Shown: positions 32,905 to 45,800, counted from the first letter of the stretch. The stretch is DNA of 64,000 nt from Anopheles merus (GCF_017562075.2 NC_054083.1:16179141-16243140), one strand, 5' to 3'. Notes: generated by a model not told the origin, from the letters alone. Numbers and translations: made by a program.

Positions 32905-35900
32905 ATGGAGGTGGCGTGGCGTTTCCGTATCATATTTGTGATGGCCTTCGTAGTGATCATATTCGGCGACCTGCTTGGATATGGCGGGGCCCGTAAGGAG
33001 CCCAAAGATAAGTCGCTCCTATCCGGCTTTACCGAGGTCGAGGCAAACACGGCCAAAATGATTCCCACCGGAAAAGAAACTGCTACCGGTGCTCAAACAC
33101 GCTCCAGTCCATCAAATGGTAGGTGACCAGAACCTTGGAGCTTGGGTGATAAATAAATAGCTTCGACAGTGTAAAAGGGGTACAATGCATAAAACGTGCA
33201 GAACCGTCACATTTATTACTTATTACCGTCATTATTGCCCCGCCCTGCCTATGGATGAAATGCGTTTTTTATCAATTTGGTGTCGTGTGTGCGCCTTGTT
33301 TTTTGTATTTGCTTCACAGAAATCAGTAGCAATGTGGACGGTGACTTCGATCAGGACCAGGACACGACCGGCCTCTCGGCGGCAGAGCTGGCAGCGCGCA
33401 AGGAAAAGCTGAAAAATTCCCTACGCGAAGCGTGCCTTCCGAAGCTGCTGTGCGAGATGGCGGCCAAACCCAACTACTCACTGAACGTTCGCGAGCGGGA
33501 TCTGCTCTCACTGATAAGGTAAGCGCAAGGACCTGTTCGATGCAAGACGATGCTGCGGGAACTTCCACTCACTGCTGTACAATCGTGCGTGCGTGCCTGC
33601 GTGAGCTTACATCGTTTGTGGGTCTATTGTGGGTCATTGAAATGAAAACCAGTTTTGACTGCTTCTCGGTGTAGCCCGCGAAGCCCCGTTCGGAACTGGA
33701 AGTGAAAGGGAAGTTGCGCATGCGTACGCAAGTACCCCGCGCGATCGCTTACACGCCACAGCAACTGCATTGGAACGGTTCAATAACATTAGAGCCTGCC
33801 GAGGGTGCTGCAATCGAGAAGCCGGTAGAGACCGATTTCCCCTGTTTGCTGCTTTGTTTACTGCGATGGAAATTGGTTTATTCCACTGTAGATTGGCTTC
33901 GGTGACAAAATTGCTCTAGTTTACGAGTGCATCTCACCTGGACGATGCAATCGCCAAGTTTCTCTTTACAATGATTGTATCGTAGCGAGAACGGGAACGA
34001 TCTTGTCGACGAGTCGCCGTGTGCTGGAACATTCGAATGCGGAAGCATCGCACTGACGCAATGAAACACACAAAAGCCCAAATGAATGGTCACACATCTA
34101 GAAGCGTCTTACAGCCCGCTCCACGCCTGCCAATGCCTGTCGAGAGAGGAAAGTGTTACGAAGAACGCCCTTACTTCTGGAAGTTTGCTCAGCGGAGTTC
34201 ACTTGTAGGTCTCGATCATCTGTGGCACGTGTGCGAATGAATCGATTGCTTTATGAGCGTGGAAGCAGACGATGACGCAGCGATCCTTGGTCGAACCACA
34301 ACATATGAAATTGTTGTGCCTTCGCAGACGGCTCCGGATCCGGAGGCTTGATGCATTACGAACGCTATGTGAGCGATAAAAAAAAAACACTCTCTTACCT
34401 CCTCCCCCTCCAGTTTTAGTTCATTGGAGCAGAGCACATCCAGCATCTGGTTGTAACATTTTATTTCCCTCGGCTGCTCAATGAGGCTTGGACACACTAT
34501 ATTACATCACTGTCAACCAACCAGTTTTCTCGGAAAGAGCAAAAATAACACAAAAGAGTGTGAAAAAAAAATCCGTAATACTGGATGGTAAATGTAACCG
34601 CAGGGCCCTTACATGGGCACTGGTTAAAGGTCAATAGTTTCGCCAATCCACGCGATTTCCATCAATTTTGGGTACCATGCGAATAATGGCCAACAAGCAT
34701 CATTTTTGCACTTTTGTTTCTGTTTCTGTAACCTTGAGCGTGGTGAAAGTGACGCAATTCGCTCTACATGTGGCTCGAAACGTAATCAATATAGGTCAAG
34801 GCCAACAAAAAGAAAATAAACAATCTGACGGTTGTGCTTTAAAATGTTATTTTACAAACAGGCGCTGATTCGGGGGGTTCGTGTCTTAAGATCACTCAAG
34901 TCTCAATGTTTGTTAGTTAGTGCCGCACTAAACGAAATTAAGTGTAACCACTTCATCCATCGGAATATGCCCACGAGACACTAAAACGCCATTCGCATGC
35001 AACCAGGACTCGTGCATTAGTATCTGTGTGGATTTAGACTCGAATCGATCGAGGTCAGCCACTCAGGCCAACGCCGATGGTAACGTCAACCAAGTGCGTT
35101 GGTCGCTGCTGTTGTTGTTGTTTTGTTGCCCTCTCTTTCTCTTCCACCGTTTTCCCACCCTGTCGCACCATGCAGTAGGGGGTCTGCTATGAATTTCGAA
35201 CAACGACGACCATCCCGCTCTTGTGAACGAACTAGGTGTACCGTGATCGTAGCCATTTCGGTAGCGTCCACGCTACGCTGGGCCACACTTTACATCGGTC
35301 GCTCACTCGCAACCACTCACTTGGGTCGGGGCGTTGTTGTTGTTGGCCACCGCAAAGTCTACCGCTGGATAATTGAGCGGTTTGTACGCAAAACGCTGTG
35401 CCGCGAAAATAAAGCCACCCGTTCGGTGGCGGCCATGGGTCACTCTCTTCAAAACGCGCTCGGAATGACAATCGGAACGGCTTTTTTCGGACGTCGATCG
35501 ACGTTGGTGGTGGTCTCGCCCTCCCTTTCTGTCCCTTGCGTTGGGTTGCGTGAGGCGCGTGAGGCAATGTAATGTGCGTATTTGCAACGGTTGAGTAACA
35601 CACGGTCAAACTTTCGTTCGCATTACACTCGCGGTTTCTTTTCCGCACCGTTGGTTAAGGCGTGTTGCGTCGTTTGCTTGCAGTTTTTTTTGTTTCCTTA
35701 ATCAAATACATTTTTACGCATTTATATTGTTGTTAAATGTCGTTGGTTTTTCTTTTTTTTTTTTTGAACAGCAACATTGAACTGTCGCTATAATAAATCA
35801 TAAACTACCTTACTTAATAGAGCCACTTGCTGCTAGCATTTAGTCCATAATTGTCAACCGTCAAAACAACACAAAAACCCTTAAAACAAACATGGAATTG

Positions 35901-37479
35901 GCAAAGCGAATCACTGATTTTGGCATGATTGCAACCACACACGGTAGCAAAAGCGCACTGCTTGATGTCTCAACAGCTTCCTCACCTTGTTCTGCTGCCC
36001 GTTTGCATTCAATCGTCGCGAACCTTGTTCACCTTCGGTGTTGTAGCCACGCAAAATGTGAGCCAATAAAATGTCATGAGCGTCGTGAATGGCGTTTGCT
36101 GAATTTCGATAAGGCGTTAGACGATCGAACCAGGCGCAATGCTATTTTGTCGTCTGGTCGGGCTGGGTTGAAACGTTTGAGGTGGTTTTAGTTTTCTATA
36201 ACTCGATAGGTGCCGTTCTGAAATTTCCATACAGGGTCGGACGAAGGGTCAACACAACGCAGTGTTATTGGTGCTCCTCCTTGTTCGAGAACCGTTTGTG
36301 GCACGGCATCTCGTAATGGAATTGTTAGCCAATGGTGGAGTGGCCTAAAAATAAGTTTTTATTTCCTCTCTCGATTACTGCAAGAGATTTTCGCTTCCGA
36401 TTTCCTTGGTGTGCGTTCGAGAAGATTTGTTTAAACTTCCTGCCATGAATTAGCAATTGGCCAGGGACAGATTCAATTTTAATGTCGCCTGTGACAAGCA
36501 AGGATAAACGTTTCATAGTTTACAGCTTGTATTAAGCGTACACGAAATGGAAGAGGAATAATAAATAATTCAAAACAGACCATGATAGAACAGTTCAATT
36601 TCTGTTGTTGAATTTAAATATTTCACTTCCTTGTTTAGTACTGACTTTTGCAAATTATTTAAAGTAAACAAAACGAATAACACCATCCACGGCAATAACA
36701 ATGTATTACAGGTATAGCGAGCCCCTTTAAAAACCGAACTTACACAATTTACCATAACGCCCTCCAGATCTGGCCGCGAAACAAATGAACGAATTTCAAC
36801 CAACGCCGATCATCGCTTTTTCTCGCCCCGCGCAACAACCGTATAGCGCAACGTGCTCCGGCACATTACATAACAATCCGGTTCCGTGGTGTTTTCGGTT
36901 CCACGCGGTGAGAAATCATCTGTTCACGGGGTGCCCCACAGCACAGCCCAAAACTTTGTGCCACTTTGGCGCACGTGCTCTCTCCCATATGCTTCGTCTT
37001 GGTTGCGTGTTGAGCGTTTTCTCGATTCGCCCGGACTCGGCGCAGATTGTAATCTTCTTACCGCCTGCGGGACAGTTCAGCATCGACAACTGACTGCGCA
37101 CCCCGATAAACCGCCCCCGACACAGCTTGTGTACCGCGTATCAGCGATCTGCGAAAACTAAGGCTCGATCGACAAATAACGACGCATTTAATAATATGGA
37201 ATAATATGTACAGTGTGTACTACACACGTTTGACGGCAGCTACTGACAAGCTTTTCTAAACTTTTATTTTTCCCTCCCCTTTCTGGCAGGTCTACCACCT
37301 TATCGCTGACGATGGCTGTAAGTCCGACGAAATGGCACTTTGCGGCACACATGGGCCAGCTGCTCAGGGACGCAGGTGATGCGCTCGTGACGCCGATCGG
37401 ATGCTCCCATCTGTGGCCAAGCTGCCCGTACAGCTCGAAAAAGCTGCTCAAGCTAACCAACGTGGTGCACCTGAAGTAG
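32905..37479 (+). CDS. Secreted DM4/12-like protein
   Basis: Three exons (32905-33118, 33320-33518, 37290-37479) join in phase to 200 residues. The start sits in a strong ACCATGG context. Residues 8-24 are hydrophobic (IIFVMAFVVIIFGDLLG), a likely signal peptide. The mature part has an acidic middle segment and two cysteine pairs: CLPKLLCE, then LLSLIR, then HMGQLL, and finally CSHLWPSCPYSSKKLLKL. The order Cys-x5-Cys-Glu, a Leu-rich helix, and CxxxxPxCP near the C-terminus resembles the insect DM4/12 family (known pattern CLLRaICE ... CxxxYPeCP), but the central part departs from it. Function of that family is not established. Both introns are GT-AG; the second is 3.8 kb. The gene is nested on the opposite strand within the 18.9-kb ECM intron. 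Confidence 0.82.
33519..37289. other. Intron 2 of the DM4/12-like gene
   Basis: No additional exon is required by phase. On the minus strand, 34399-34494 is coding-like and ends in a GTAAGA donor but lacks a good acceptor. A 157-codon plus frame (35099-35572) overlaps a 138-codon minus frame; neither has a recognisable domain. Confidence 0.5.
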
Positions 37480-40400
37480 GAGTGCGTAAGCAACGGAACC
37501 ACCACCATTCGCAAGTGAAACAAGTCAAGTCAAGCCGGGCGCCTATGCGAGCGCTGTGTGAGTGTGTTATATTGCATTGCGTACGCACACGATCGGTGCG
37601 AGTTTATGAGAAACTGCGCTAATGCTTGCGTCTCGAGCAGCGTAACACACCCAAAAACTGTAAATTTGACCAGCAACTAGAAGCATAGGATTTACGGGGG
37701 GAAAAACCTTCAACAATCGCTTGGACTGTTTTGATTAACATTCCAAAAAACCCGACGCCTAAAGCACCCGCTTCCGCCCCGTTCCGTTCAACAATCAGCA
37801 TACAGCAAGCCCCATGCTTTCTTTCGCCAAACGAACCAGAAAACTACGGAACTGATCGATTTACTCCCGGTGCAATGTGTAACGATGCGTTCAAGAGTCA
37901 ATTGTTAACGCCCGAGGAAGTCATGTTGCTGGCATTTTTTTAATGTAACGTTTTTCCCCCTCTCGAAAAACAAGCGCATGCAAACAAACAAAGTATTGTG
38001 GAAGTTCTGCTCAGCAATTTGCAGGAAGTAGTAGGAAAGCGGTATGGAAGACAGCCGGGGTGTTAAATACAAAAAACCCTGCCCGTTGACCTTACACGGT
38101 TGATTAGGTTTAGTAGCTGATGCTCTCGGTTATTACCCACCGCGTGTTGTTCCAGCCCACACCCCACTACAGCCAATTCCATCTTCGCTTTTTACCCGTT
38201 AGCACCAACGCCAATTGGACTTGTAGTGTAAAAAGCAAGCGCAAAGCTGCTAACAAAATATGGTACCGATTTTTCACGGCTAATGCGCTAGATGCCGGCT
38301 GCCGTCACACTCATCTTAAGCCATCAATGGTTTACGATTTTGCTTGCGTGCTGGTAGAGCGTGTGGCTCGATTGTGGCAAGTTTCAACGCGCCTAACGAC
38401 CGCGTACGTGCGCATGATTCGATTACGAAGCGCCCACTGCGAAGGCTAATTTGTGCATTTTTATGCGTGCGGAAATGCGTACGGAACAGGGTGATTGTTC
38501 ATGCGTGTGTGTGTGTATGTGTGTGCTTGTGCATGTACATACAGATATACAGATGTTACATCGTGTGCGCGTAACATCTACCCGGAACCACAGTTAAACA
38601 ATTCGGTGAACCGTTAAATGTGATCGATAAAAGGTTGTCAAGTGTGAAATAATGGCAACACTGTAATAAATCTCGCTAGCGTAGGTAGGTAGGATATGAA
38701 TAAATTATCTTCCACCGGGTCAGACGTAAAGGGACGAGCCGGTCCGATCAGGTGCAGTGGATGAGAGAGAGGGAACAAAAGTGAAACTGAAGAGAAAACA
38801 ATAATTAAGTGCACTTACCGGTAGCGTAAAAAATAGGGAATCGAAATACTTTTAGGAAACATGCCAGTCGGTGGCAATGAACTGTTGTAAATAAATAACT
38901 TCTACAATGTTGATCTAGTGTATAATGTAAAGCAGGACGGTACAATGCGTGATAGAATGTAGCGAAATTGCGTCATAGATTTTCTACGACAACCAGCGCC
39001 GCCGTATTATCCCTGTCTGTTTAGCCCAACGCTTCACAGAGTAATACATTCTAGTGAGCAAATTTAGCTTCTAGAAAGTGACCGTTAGAAGCGGACCATT
39101 TTATGATTATGCACACAATGTTTAGAGCTCGATAAGACCACGGAGGAAAAAGTGATTTGCTTTGTTTTAAGTTGTGAATAAAATTGCAAGCCACCCAAAC
39201 GGTGTAAACGCTGGCTTGGGCAGGAGAAATTTTACCCGAGAGCTCACTCGAGTGCCATACGCGTCGTATCGTCTGAGAGTGAAATACAGTAACGTACATT
39301 TAAATTCTAAAAGTTTCTGGCGTTCTAATTCACTGTCCCTCCTTTGCTGCACTTTACACTGTTCCCGGTACGCTGACCATTTTGCTCTTCACACTTCTGG
39401 CCACGCCGGACCAGATATCCATTTCCCGGACACACCGCGACAAGCACGCAAAGCGCAAAACTTTTCACCTCGAAACAGCGAACCCGGCATTCTGGCCGGG
39501 AGAAGATTTATTGCATTCAACAGCTTTCAGCCGTGGCGTGCATGTGTGCGCTATCTGCCAGCCCATTGCTCTCATTTTCCCTGATTCGACGAAAGTTTTT
39601 CTTCCCGAAAGGTTTGGGGGGATTTGGTGCTGCCTCCCAAATGGTAACGCCACCGATTCGACAACGGGTCTCGGCTATCAGCAGACAGTGGTTCCGGAAA
39701 ACGCGAATAAAATCTTGCACCATTAAAGCATCCGGGAGTGGCCGGGGTAGACTACGTTTCCCATGCGCCACACACTATGGACACACACAAACACACACTT
39801 GCACATACACAATGCTATAGGTAAGCATGATTTACATGCGATCCAGGCAGCATTCTCTCGATTCGATTCGGTTTGCCCACCTCGACAAATGACAAGTCGG
39901 ACCCCTACCCCTAATGCGCATCGTGCCACTGATAGCCCAGAATAGCGTTGGGTGGTTTTTCCTTTGGCTTTTCCTTTGGTTTTTTGCTAGCTGTCCTACC
40001 TGTCCACGGTCAGGGCTCGTTCTTTACACCCAAAATCTCACCATATCTATCCGATTGTTGCAAATCGTTGCCCTAATTCTTGTTGTTCGCTTCGTTCCGT
40101 ACGAACGCTAGGGAAGCATTTGAGTCAGTCCAAGCTGACGTGCAAGCAAATGGGTACGGTTCTCGTGCGAAATGTTTACCATCCGTCTTGTTTTAATCCG
40201 GCGGTGCCACACTTTATCTGCTCACGCTGGCTGGATTACAAGCGATTTAAAGTTCCCGTTCGCTTCGAAGCACTGGGCCACTTTGGAGGTGCACCGAGAA
40301 AAGGTGCAGCTTTCGTTTCGCCCCAAACACTAGCCTTGGTTGCGTTTACAAAATATACATCAAAACCCGTAACCAATGCTGTCAAACGTCACAAACAAAA

Positions 40401-40557
40401 GTATTCCGCGGGCGAATATTTCCCTAATTTTTCCCTGAGTGGCAGTTTCCCACCCACACAGAAAGAAACAAAACCTATAGTGGAGATTGTGTCTAGACGT
40501 ACGTGAAAGTAGAGTGTTGTGATTGGTGGAACGGTTGGCGTATGGATGGCGACTTAC
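37480..40557. other. Intergenic / ECM intron after the DM4/12-like gene
   Basis: 3' flank of the DM4/12-like gene; the nearest AATAAA I see is at about 38664, so its UTR end is unclear. Short GT-rich tracts occur near 38.5 kb. No other exon recognised. Confidence 0.45.
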
Positions 40558-40674
40558 CTTGGCAACTATAGCCATTTTTGTTCAGCTCGAATCCCTCCGA
40601 GCAGTCGCACTCGTACATGCCATCGTGCAGCTCGTAGCATAATTGCTCACAAGGACTCCCGTGGCCACAACGTC
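40558..40674 (-). CDS. Calcium-binding-type EGF exon (ECM gene)
   Basis: The exon encodes one EGF-like module with six cysteines, reading CGHGSPCEQLCYELHDG and then YECDCSEGFELNKNGYSC. The spacing is that of the calcium-binding and LDL-receptor EGF type. The acceptor is TTTTCAG and the donor CCAAG|GTAAGT. It begins with two bases of a split codon and ends with one (phase 1 to phase 1), so it could be skipped without breaking the frame. An 18.9-kb intron separates it from the next exon and carries the SDR cluster and the DM4/12-like gene on the other strand. Confidence 0.9.
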
Positions 40675-41206
40675 CTGAAAACATAATAAAATGCACGGGA
40701 TGATTACGTATGAGCGATGAGAAATAAATCGGTAACGAAGGGAAAACAGGTGGCAAAGGGAGGGCGGACACGAGGTGCGGACACCCATCAAACTGCTGTG
40801 TGCATGCTGGGAAGGACGAAATCAATATTCGAAATGGCATACAACAGTGAACGGAACGCGCGAAACAAGGAGATAAACGGTGAAAAAGGAAATACAAACA
40901 GTATGCAAATGAAAATAAAAGTTTCTCTTTCTGTACAACCACATTTTGATGCCATTTTTATGATAAGAATAAACTAGGATAAACGACGTAACGGAAAATA
41001 TGTGATGAAGATGACACTGCAAGTGGCCAAATGCATACAAACTTAAATTGTTACTAAGGATGTTTTAATTGCTTGCCATGATCTTCACTTCAAAATTCAC
41101 TGATCAATTTAACGCAATTGTGTCGTAGAAGCATTCTAGTGAATACTTTTATTTTAAGTTTCTCTTCAACTGTATGTCCAGGGGTTCCACTAGATTCAAA
41201 ACTTAC

Positions 41207-41249
41207 CAAACTTCCACTCAAAGTGTGCCACATCAAGTGTCATTGAATT
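41207..41249 (-). CDS. Mini-exon just upstream of the first EGF (ECM gene)
   Basis: This 43-base exon lies between a strong acceptor (a T-rich tract ending in GCATAG) and a consensus GTAAGT donor. It begins in phase 0 and ends with one base that completes a Gly codon with the next exon, giving the junction EWKFGRCGHGSPCEQLC. It encodes 14 residues including LDVAHFEWKF. The call rests on splice sites and phase only, so it is less certain than the exons downstream. The intron to the next exon is 532 bases. Confidence 0.55.
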
Positions 41250-41615
41250 CTATGCAAAATGAAAAACAAAAATTTGCTCAAAATTAGAAAATCAACGATA
41301 GTCCGACAAAACGTATCATTATAGCATACATTTAGGCGTTTTCTTTTGAGACACCATTCCGACAATTCAAATACGATCGGAATTAGCAATCTACGTAAGC
41401 ATCGGAATTTGAAGTTTAGCTAATGATCCAAGAACTGGATTTTGCTCTTTATTCTGTGTATGTTTTTCATGTTTGATGTCGTGTTCGATTAGTGCCAGAG
41501 CGCTGCCTAATACTGTATATCGAGAAACAATTCGTATAAGTATTAGTTCCTCTACTTTCTCATCATATCATAACTTCTCTGTTCATCACATTCTGTTCTT
41601 TTACACTATCAACTA

Positions 41616-41805
41616 CTTCTTCTTCTTCTATTTGGCGTAACGTCCTACGCGGACATGCAGGCCTATACAGGCTTTCAATACTTAACTCATTACCATGCAG
41701 CCGGATAGTCAATCCTTGCTACGGGGGGACGGTCCATTCTAGGCTTGAACCCATGACGGGCATGTCATTGAGTCATTCGAGTTGACGACTGTACCATGGG
41801 ACCGC
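41616..41805 (-). mobile_element. tRNA-derived SINE, full-length copy
   Basis: Read on the minus strand it starts GCGGTCCCATGGTACAGTCG (A-box region), has the B box GGTTCAAGCC, and ends ACGTTACGCCAAATAGAAG with further AAG repeats. That is the organisation of pol III SINEs of the SINE200 class reported from Anopheles (family name from memory). Confidence 0.8.
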
Positions 41806-42652
41806 CTCATTGGTAGTTTAATTTATGCTTTATTTAACTATGTTTTCATTTATTTATTTTATTTTATTTTATTTTGAAGGTTTATTTTATGACAGCGGTC
41901 GGCAACGCCCCTACATTGAATACGGTTGATTCGCTGGCACCGTGTTCATTCTTGTGATACCCAAAAGATGGCGACACAGAAATAGTTTAGTGTGCTCAGC
42001 GACTGATCGGGCCGAGCATTCCCGAAGGATCCCGATCGAGGCTAAGTGAAAGATAAAAGGTCATTCTTTCAAACAAAGCACGCGACAAGTGACGGATTTC
42101 TTATCTTTTTGACTAACTCTAGTATAGCTTCTACATGACAACGATCATCTTCATTTGAACATAGGTTCGTAAAGCAACATAATAGCTACTGAATGTATGT
42201 TTGTCTCAATAATTTTTCAGTCGTTAAGGTTTCTGTATCATCTCCAAAAATATCCCCAATAATTTATGAGCAACGAGAGGTGGGGTTCACCAAGAAACGA
42301 TATTGCTCTTGCTTTGTTGTTTTGCATTTTCCAAACAACACTTTTGCACACTATATTGCCAATCGTTAACTAAAGAATCTTTTCTATTAATGTTAATAGC
42401 AATTATTGAATAATATGAATTAGAACCATGCTTTGATGATGATATTATCACAGCAAATCTACCATACAACCGCATTGAATTGCTTAATAGCATTTACAAA
42501 TTCTTTTGTATCTAAATTTTTATAATGTTAACATGTATTACAAATAAAAATAATCAAAAAACTACATTCTCCTGACCTGCGGCTCTCGATCAATTAGTAA
42601 GTTTGGCCCTAAAAGTCAAAAGTTTGCCGACCGCATTATTTTAAAAAATGGA

Positions 42653-42818
42653 GGTCCCATGGTACATTCGTTAACTCGCACGACCTTACAAAAAGTCTGC
42701 CATGGCCTCAATTCTAGAATGGACCTTCCTCCCTTAGCAATAAGTGACTATCCAGCTGCGTGGTGCTGAATAAATCTCGAAAGCCAGTAGGCCTGCATGT
42801 CCGCGTAGGATATTACTA
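42653..42818 (+). mobile_element. tRNA-derived SINE copy
   Basis: Sense-orientation copy starting GGTCCCATGGTACATTCG, with the conserved CTGCGTGGT and GGCCTGCATGTCCGCGTAGG segments. The B box is mutated (GCCTCAATTC) and the AAG tail is lost. It lies 0.85 kb from the 41616 copy in opposite orientation. Confidence 0.75.
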
Positions 42819-45800
42819 CTTTGAAGATCCTAGTTTACTGTCGAATAAGTTCACTGTAATGTCTCTGAAAAAGTATGTTTTTTCTGGTTTAACGAATATA
42901 CATATTTGTATATGTTTCGTTTTAAACACATCCATGAGCACCCTTAATCGAATATATAACTACTGTGTATAAGTATTTATACTATAATCAAAGAGTAAAA
43001 AAAATGCTTTTACAATAGATAGTAGATCACAATTTTACGTGTTCCCTGTTTCTGCAATAAATAACACCTCTAACAATAATTTGCTCGTTAATGGCACAGC
43101 CATATGCATGAGAACGAAAGGAAAAAAAAAATTCGAAAAATATGTCATTTTCTCGTGTTATCACCGCAATTTACTCGCTCATCACAGTTACAATTTTGCA
43201 ACTTTTCCGCTTTTCTGCACAAGCTTGCAACCGCGTCGTAGCTGTGGTTTCAAGAAATCAAAAAAGAAATTGAAACAAAAAAAAACACCCATACATCTAT
43301 CTACTAGCCAATATTCAGAACGAGGCACCATCCAACCTACACTCGGGTAGTTCCTTTTTTGCGAACAGGAAAAGGCCGGAAACATCGTGGAAAGGCACTT
43401 GTCACCAGCATCCTCTTGGCCACTTCCGCTGCCACTTGGCACCGCACCGAAGGTGAAAAAGACAATGAAAAGCAGCCGGGAAACGCCATTAGTTTCATAT
43501 TACTTCCTCGGTGTCAGTGGTTGAGTTATAAAATTTAATCAAAAACTTGTTGATATGCAATTAGCTGTCTTCCTTCGTGTGCACGAATGACAGCAAAAGC
43601 ATATTTCGGAAAAGTCGAACGACTTTCCCCACCGCACTGAGGGAAGCTTTCTAGTCGTTACAGTTTCCGTTGCATTGTGCCGGGCGAGCACATAATGCCG
43701 AGAAGACTCGTCGTCGACAATTATGATGCAAGCTCGACAGTGTCGGCGACTGATAGTCGACGAGTAAACTTAAGGAGCTAGCGGACCGTATGCACGACGT
43801 TTGGGCAAGTTATATCCTTCCTTGGCAGAGTGTTAAGCCTTTTTGTTTGCCATATCCAGTTCTACTCTGTTTCGTTGAAGTTTTAGAGAATGGGATGACA
43901 ACAAAGGCGACTATTTTTATAATTTTATTTATAAGTAAATTGACCCAAAAACAAAAACTAGCAAAAAATTCACTGTGTTCATTACTCCGTTTTAAGCCAA
44001 AACTCAAAAAGTCACGTCGAACAAACCATCTCAATTCGTCTACGAACACCTTAGCATTCCTCTGCGAAGGAAAGCAACATTTGTCATGCTGCCAATGCGA
44101 ACAGTTGCTGGATAGCCAAAGGACAACGAAAAGATTAATGCTTCTTCGTAAAACGTCGAATATTGGAAGCGTTGACAAATCGACGACCTTAATTTCGGAA
44201 GATTGTATGTGCATGGGGATGTATGTGTGCGGGTGTGCTTACGGCGAAGAAAAACACAGTTGTAGAAAAAAAATGCTTAGAGCGTTTTTGTGTGCTCTAT
44301 TCCGGTAGAATACAAATTGATATTTTGACGCAAACGGTGCAGTGATGTGTTTGTCATTATTTGACGATTATTTGACGCAAAGGTTCACGCCGTTTTCGTC
44401 TCATTCGATAATGGCATCTCTTTTTTATCGACCGTGCGGGAATTAAATGACCAAATGAGTCTAATTTATTATGTTTTGCAACTCGAAATAAATGATTCAA
44501 TGTTACTTTCCTAATATTGCAACATATTCTGATAATACAACACTAAAATTAATTCTGAAAGAAAAAATCAAACGAAGAACCTTTCCGATGCTCACAAAAG
44601 TTTGAGGTTTTTCTTTCTGCTTATTAGACACCTCTGTTCATATCGGAGATTTAAAACATCCTTGAATACTCCTTCAGAATAAGTAAAAAGACGGAGACAA
44701 AAAGTACAACAAAGACAACAAAAAATCCCTACCGAACTGTAAATTCCCTGTCCCATTGGTGAGTTTTAACATGCGTGTGTAGCTGACTTTAACAAAACGT
44801 GTCCTTTTTTTGCAAACATTTTCCCCCCATTTGCCAATGTTTAAGATATTAGGCAAACATTTTCTTCGCCCTTTAACCGAACCACCGCGTTTGATTCGTA
44901 AACGCTACGAAACTGTTACCTTCGCAAATCGCGAACACAGCTCAAATCCGACACGGCCCTGCTGCAAAACATAACTCATCCATAATTCATGACATTCCCT
45001 TTCATTTTACCTCGGTGGGCTCTTCCCTTATCGCGAGCCACATGTTTGACGAACGGAAACGAGAAAAAGCTAAGCTACGTTATGCTTGTTTTACCCACTG
45101 GGTGATTACTATTTCCTGTCCCACTGTGACGCTCTGCAGGACTCTCACGGTCGATGTTTGCCTTTTTTCTTACACATCCCTTCCCTCCCGCCCAGTACGG
45201 TTGGTTCTGTTCGATGTCTTTCGATTCCCCCAGCCGGCGGTGCGGTTGTAGTGGGCTTGCGTCGATAGTGATGGAGAGGTTTCCCGGTACAGCGACGACT
45301 GTGAACTAAAGAAAACGGAACCCGTGCACGGGAGAAGTCAAGATGCCATTTTAGAAAAGGTTCAGTAGGGTTTTCGTGGAACTGCAAAGCGTAAAAGGAA
45401 GGTAAAGCATCACGAGATCAAATTGGACTAGTAAAGCGAAGCGTGGGAAAGGGATACTGTGTTACATCAACGCACGGTACAAAATGGCAAGATACCATTT
45501 TGTGCCCGTTCGCATAGAAATCTCCGGCTCACTCGTATTGCGCCCGAAACAACTCGTCTCCTTTATGAAGCGAATGAAATCATACAGACGGGCACATAAA
45601 TCATCATTCGCAGTGTGTTAGACGACGACTTTTTGCCCACATAACGAATGAGATGTACGTAAGTGTGTCGGTGTGTGTGTGTGTGTGCGCCTCGCTCGAC
45701 ACGTTTGACTTACGAATGCGGCACCACTCGTAACTCCGCACACAAAACCCCCGAGACATGCAAGGATACCATGCTCGCAAAGACAAGGTGATGCGAAACC

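Larger units (their letters stand above)
787..41249 (-). other. Locus: EGF/laminin G extracellular matrix protein (9 internal exons)
   Basis: Nine exons read on the minus strand join in phase without a stop: 43, 117, 168, 949, 119, 83, 119, 145 and 190 bases, about 644 codons in all. The encoded order is EGF (calcium-binding type), an unnamed Cys/Trp segment, a long acidic low-complexity linker, a second EGF, then one laminin G domain spread over four exons. That architecture fits secreted matrix proteins of the pikachurin/agrin/eyes shut class, whose laminin G domains bind partners such as dystroglycan or heparan sulfate. I infer a secreted protein, but no signal peptide or C-terminus was found; the gene continues left of base 787 and probably right of 41249. 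It hosts three opposite-strand transcription units in its largest intron. The exact orthologue cannot be named from sequence alone. Confidence 0.85.

Noticed and set aside
35099..35648. Overlapping 157-codon (plus) and 138-codon (minus) frames
   Set aside because: Neither has a recognisable motif or splice context, and both lie in an intron of the DM4/12-like gene.
43350..43500. Minus-strand hydrophobic stretch RLLFIVFFTFGAVPSG resembling a signal peptide
   Set aside because: No in-frame ATG (a stop lies just upstream) and no donor in a compatible phase.
45711..45800. Hydrophobic minus-strand segment ending at a GTAAGT donor, possible signal-peptide exon of the ECM gene
   Set aside because: The frame that looks like a signal peptide has no ATG, and the frame with ATG ends in the wrong phase for the mini-exon.
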